Positions 62,287-64,000 of a stretch of 64,000 bases of DNA are shown here, one piece after another. Both the position numbers and the translations under genes were made by a program. How positions within the stretch are numbered: position 1 is the stretch's first letter; every line of letters begins with the position of its first letter. The DNA is taken from contig UBZP01000005.1 of assembly GCA_900469965.1 (NCBI GenBank), positions 62,001 to 126,000 on the forward strand, written 5' to 3'. Source of the DNA: Hyphomicrobiales bacterium (lineage in GTDB: Bacteria > Pseudomonadota > Alphaproteobacteria > Rhizobiales > Rhizobiaceae). The notes under the pieces were generated by a model. It was not told the DNA's origin. It made no database searches and worked only from the letters and a program-made list of their open reading frames with translations.

Positions 62287-63618
62287 TCAGAAGCCGCTGA
62301 TCAGTTCTATCTTGGAGCCGTCGGTGAAGCGCGACAGGCGGAAATCCCGCGGGTCGACGATCGGGGTGTCGCCGGCGACGAGATCGGCCATCAGCCGTCC
62401 CGCCCCCGGTCCGATGCCGAAACCGTGGCCGGAGAAGCCGGTGGCGATGTGGAAGCCGGGGATGCGGTCGACGGCGGAAATCACCGGCACCGCATCCGGG
62501 GTGACGTCGATCATGCCGCCCCAGCGCTGGGCGACCTCGGCCTTCTCGAACACCGGAAAGGCGCGGCGCAGGTTGGCCAGCGCGTGGTCCGACATCCGCT
62601 TCGACGGCACGGGATCGAGGACGCGGCAATATTCGAACGGGCTCGGCTCGTCCAGCGCCCAGCGATCGGGAATGCGGGCCTCGTCGAGGAAGCGCCAGCC
62701 GGCGCGGAACTTCAGCGCGCGCCACTCCTTCTTCAGCGCCGGCAGGAAGTCGACGGCGAAGCGGAAGGATTTCGGTACGATGTCGACGATGTTCTCGTGG
62801 CCGGAGGCGACCGTGTAGCCGCCGTCCTGGCGCTTGCGGAAGGCGAAGCCCGATGCCCACATCGTCTGCTCGGGCGCGCCCTCCAGCGGCCTCGTGCGCA
62901 GCACCGAGTTCAGCACCTTCAACTGCGGCAGATGGATGCCGAGCGTCCCGGCGAACAGGCTGGACCAGGCGCCGCCGGCCAGCACCACCGCCCGGCAGGC
63001 GATCGCGCCACGCTCGGTGACGACGCCGCAGACCGCGCCGGTCGCCGTCTCGATGCCGCGCACGGCGCATTCGGTGAGGATCGCCGCCCCCCTGGCCCGC
63101 GCGGCCTCGGCTATGGCGGGGGCGGCCTTCTGCGGCTCGGCCCTCGCGTCGGTCGGCGTATAGAGCGCCCCCTTCAGGTTCATCGTGGTGCCGGGATACA
63201 TCCTGCGGAACTCGGCGCCGTCCAGCATGCGCGCCTCGATGTCGTAGCCTTCGAGGTTCTTGATCCAGCGGCCGTGATCGGCGAACTCCCGCTCCGTCGA
63301 GGAGGTGAAGATGATGCCGGCGCGCCGGAAGCCGGTATCGCGGCCGGCGCGCTGGTCGAGCGTGTCCCAGATGCGCAGCGACTGCGCCATCAGCGGCACC
63401 TCGCGCGGGTCGCGGCAAGCAATGCGCACCCAGCCCCAGTTGCGGCTCGACTGCTCCTGCGCGATCCCGCCCTTCTCGCACAGCGCGACCCGCAAGCCCC
63501 GCTCGGAAAGCTCGAGCGCCGTCGACGTGCCGATGATGCCGCCGCCGATCACGACGACGTCGACCTCCTTCGGCAGTTCTGCATCACCGTGGACGGGCAC
63601 GACATAGGGACCGGGCAT
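62287..63618 (-). CDS. FAD-dependent D-amino-acid/glycine oxidase family protein (DadA-like)
   Basis: A 443-residue DAO-fold flavoenzyme. VDVVVIGGGIIGTSTALELSERG (from residue ~19) is the FAD dinucleotide motif, and VLAGGAWSSLFAGTLGI and GFHIATGFSGHGFGIGP complete the cofactor site. It oxidises an amine or imino acid: D-amino acids, sarcosine, or similar are candidates; the substrate is unknown. ATG 63618 gives an N-terminal extension MPGPYVVPVHGDAELP typical of this rhizobial subgroup. It lies downstream of the phosphoketolase on the same strand, with a 144-base gap. Confidence 0.92.
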   Translation of the reverse strand: MPGPYVVPVHGDAELPKEVDVVVIGGGIIGTSTALELSERGLRVALCEKGGIAQEQSSRNWGWVRIACRDPREVPLMAQSLRIWDTLDQRAGRDTGFRRAGIIFTSSTEREFADHGRWIKNLEGYDIEARMLDGAEFRRMYPGTTMNLKGALYTPTDARAEPQKAAPAIAEAARARGAAILTECAVRGIETATGAVCGVVTERGAIACRAVVLAGGAWSSLFAGTLGIHLPQLKVLNSVLRTRPLEGAPEQTMWASGFAFRKRQDGGYTVASGHENIVDIVPKSFRFAVDFLPALKKEWRALKFRAGWRFLDEARIPDRWALDEPSPFEYCRVLDPVPSKRMSDHALANLRRAFPVFEKAEVAQRWGGMIDVTPDAVPVISAVDRIPGFHIATGFSGHGFGIGPGAGRLMADLVAGDTPIVDPRDFRLSRFTDGSKIELISGF

Positions 63619-63762
63619 GTTGGGAAAATCCTTCGGGCAGGCAGGGGTGGGGAAAGGCGGCCGCCTGCCGTCGTCCCGCAGTCGCGCCGCGATGTCAAGC
63701 CGGGAGCCGCCGCCGCCCGCCCCTGAGGCGCGGCGGCGCGTATCTCCCCCTCTAGCACCGGA

Positions 63763-64000
63763 TCAGCGCGACCATGTCCAGTCGCGGATCTCCGGCATGT
63801 CGTCGCCATAGGCGCGGACGTAGTGATGGTGCGCGTCGAGCCGGCCCTGCAACTCGGCCACGACCTCGGGCGCCCGCTGTTCCAGTCCCGGCACCCACCT
63901 TATGGCGGCCAGCGCCAGGTGGTACCGGTCCAGCTCGTTCATCACCGTCATGTCGAAGGGCGTCGTCGTCGTGCCCTCGTCGATGAAGCCGTGCACATGG
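63763..64000 (-). CDS. xfp: Phosphoketolase, C-terminal end (cut by window edge)
   Basis: The last 79 or so codons of a thiamine-diphosphate phosphoketolase, which splits xylulose 5-phosphate or fructose 6-phosphate into acetyl phosphate and an aldose phosphate. FIDEGTTTTPFDMTVMNELDRYH and GDDMPEIRDWTW are diagnostic of the C-terminal domain. The gene enters from beyond 64000, so its start and ThDP site are unseen. The frame reads through GTG at 63996 without a stop. Confidence 0.93.
   Translation of the reverse strand, partial: HVHGFIDEGTTTTPFDMTVMNELDRYHLALAAIRWVPGLEQRAPEVVAELQGRLDAHHHYVRAYGDDMPEIRDWTWSR

Overview
The window looks like a piece of an alphaproteobacterial, probably Rhizobiaceae, chromosome. 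This is inferred from the high GC content, the short HisG with a HisZ partner, a CIRCE-controlled groESL operon, rhizobial-type palindromic intergenic repeats, a FixK/FnrN-type box in front of hemN, and a ModE-type regulator beside modABC. No rRNA, tRNA, CRISPR array, prophage or insertion sequence was seen.

Left part (1-23 kb) is mostly housekeeping. It holds a HAD hydrolase-ribF-ileS series (ileS cut by the left edge), a two-gene chromate resistance operon (rhodanese-ChrB fusion and ChrA), groES-groEL with promoter, CIRCE and terminator, and a large MHYT-PAS-GGDEF-EAL cyclic-di-GMP protein. After these come a ferredoxin-reductase-like flavoprotein, a glutathione transferase, hisS-hisZ-hisG with a repeat mosaic between hisS and hisZ, a His-rich/DUF305 metal-related pair, tag, two tandem L,D-transpeptidases and hemN.

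Middle part (23-37 kb): two near-identical ~985-residue RTX proteins lie in tandem, each with the same leader containing a perfect inverted repeat. A dCache-HAMP class III nucleotide cyclase is divergent from the second. Then follow an XRE-cupin regulator divergent from an omega-aminotransferase, an outer-membrane beta-barrel, a DHFR/RibD-like protein and a GST.

Catabolic part (36-55 kb): an AraC regulator precedes a cox-like molybdenum hydroxylase cluster. It contains SRPBCC, FAD, 2Fe-2S and Mo subunits, a MoxR ATPase, a VWA protein and an amidohydrolase. The Mo subunit is encoded as two in-frame ORFs separated by one TGA. A convergent fumarylacetoacetate-hydrolase-family gene and a PrlF-YhaV toxin-antitoxin module follow. 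Next is a six-gene minus-strand operon in which a GntR regulator and a trans-sulfuration-type PLP enzyme head a carbohydrate-type ABC importer, divergent from a GlcD-like FAD oxidase. Substrates of both systems are unknown.

Right part (55-64 kb): a small membrane protein, an SDR, trmO divergent from modABC with two ModE-type boxes between them, a HTH-only ModE, a HI0933-type flavoprotein, a Crp/Fnr regulator, a DadA-like oxidase, and the C-terminus of a phosphoketolase cut by the right edge. The mod genes would supply molybdate that the Mo hydroxylase upstream needs; that link is inference. The most unusual items are the split Mo hydroxylase, the twin RTX loci with shared operator-like repeats, and the GntR/PLP-enzyme/ABC/FAD-oxidase locus.
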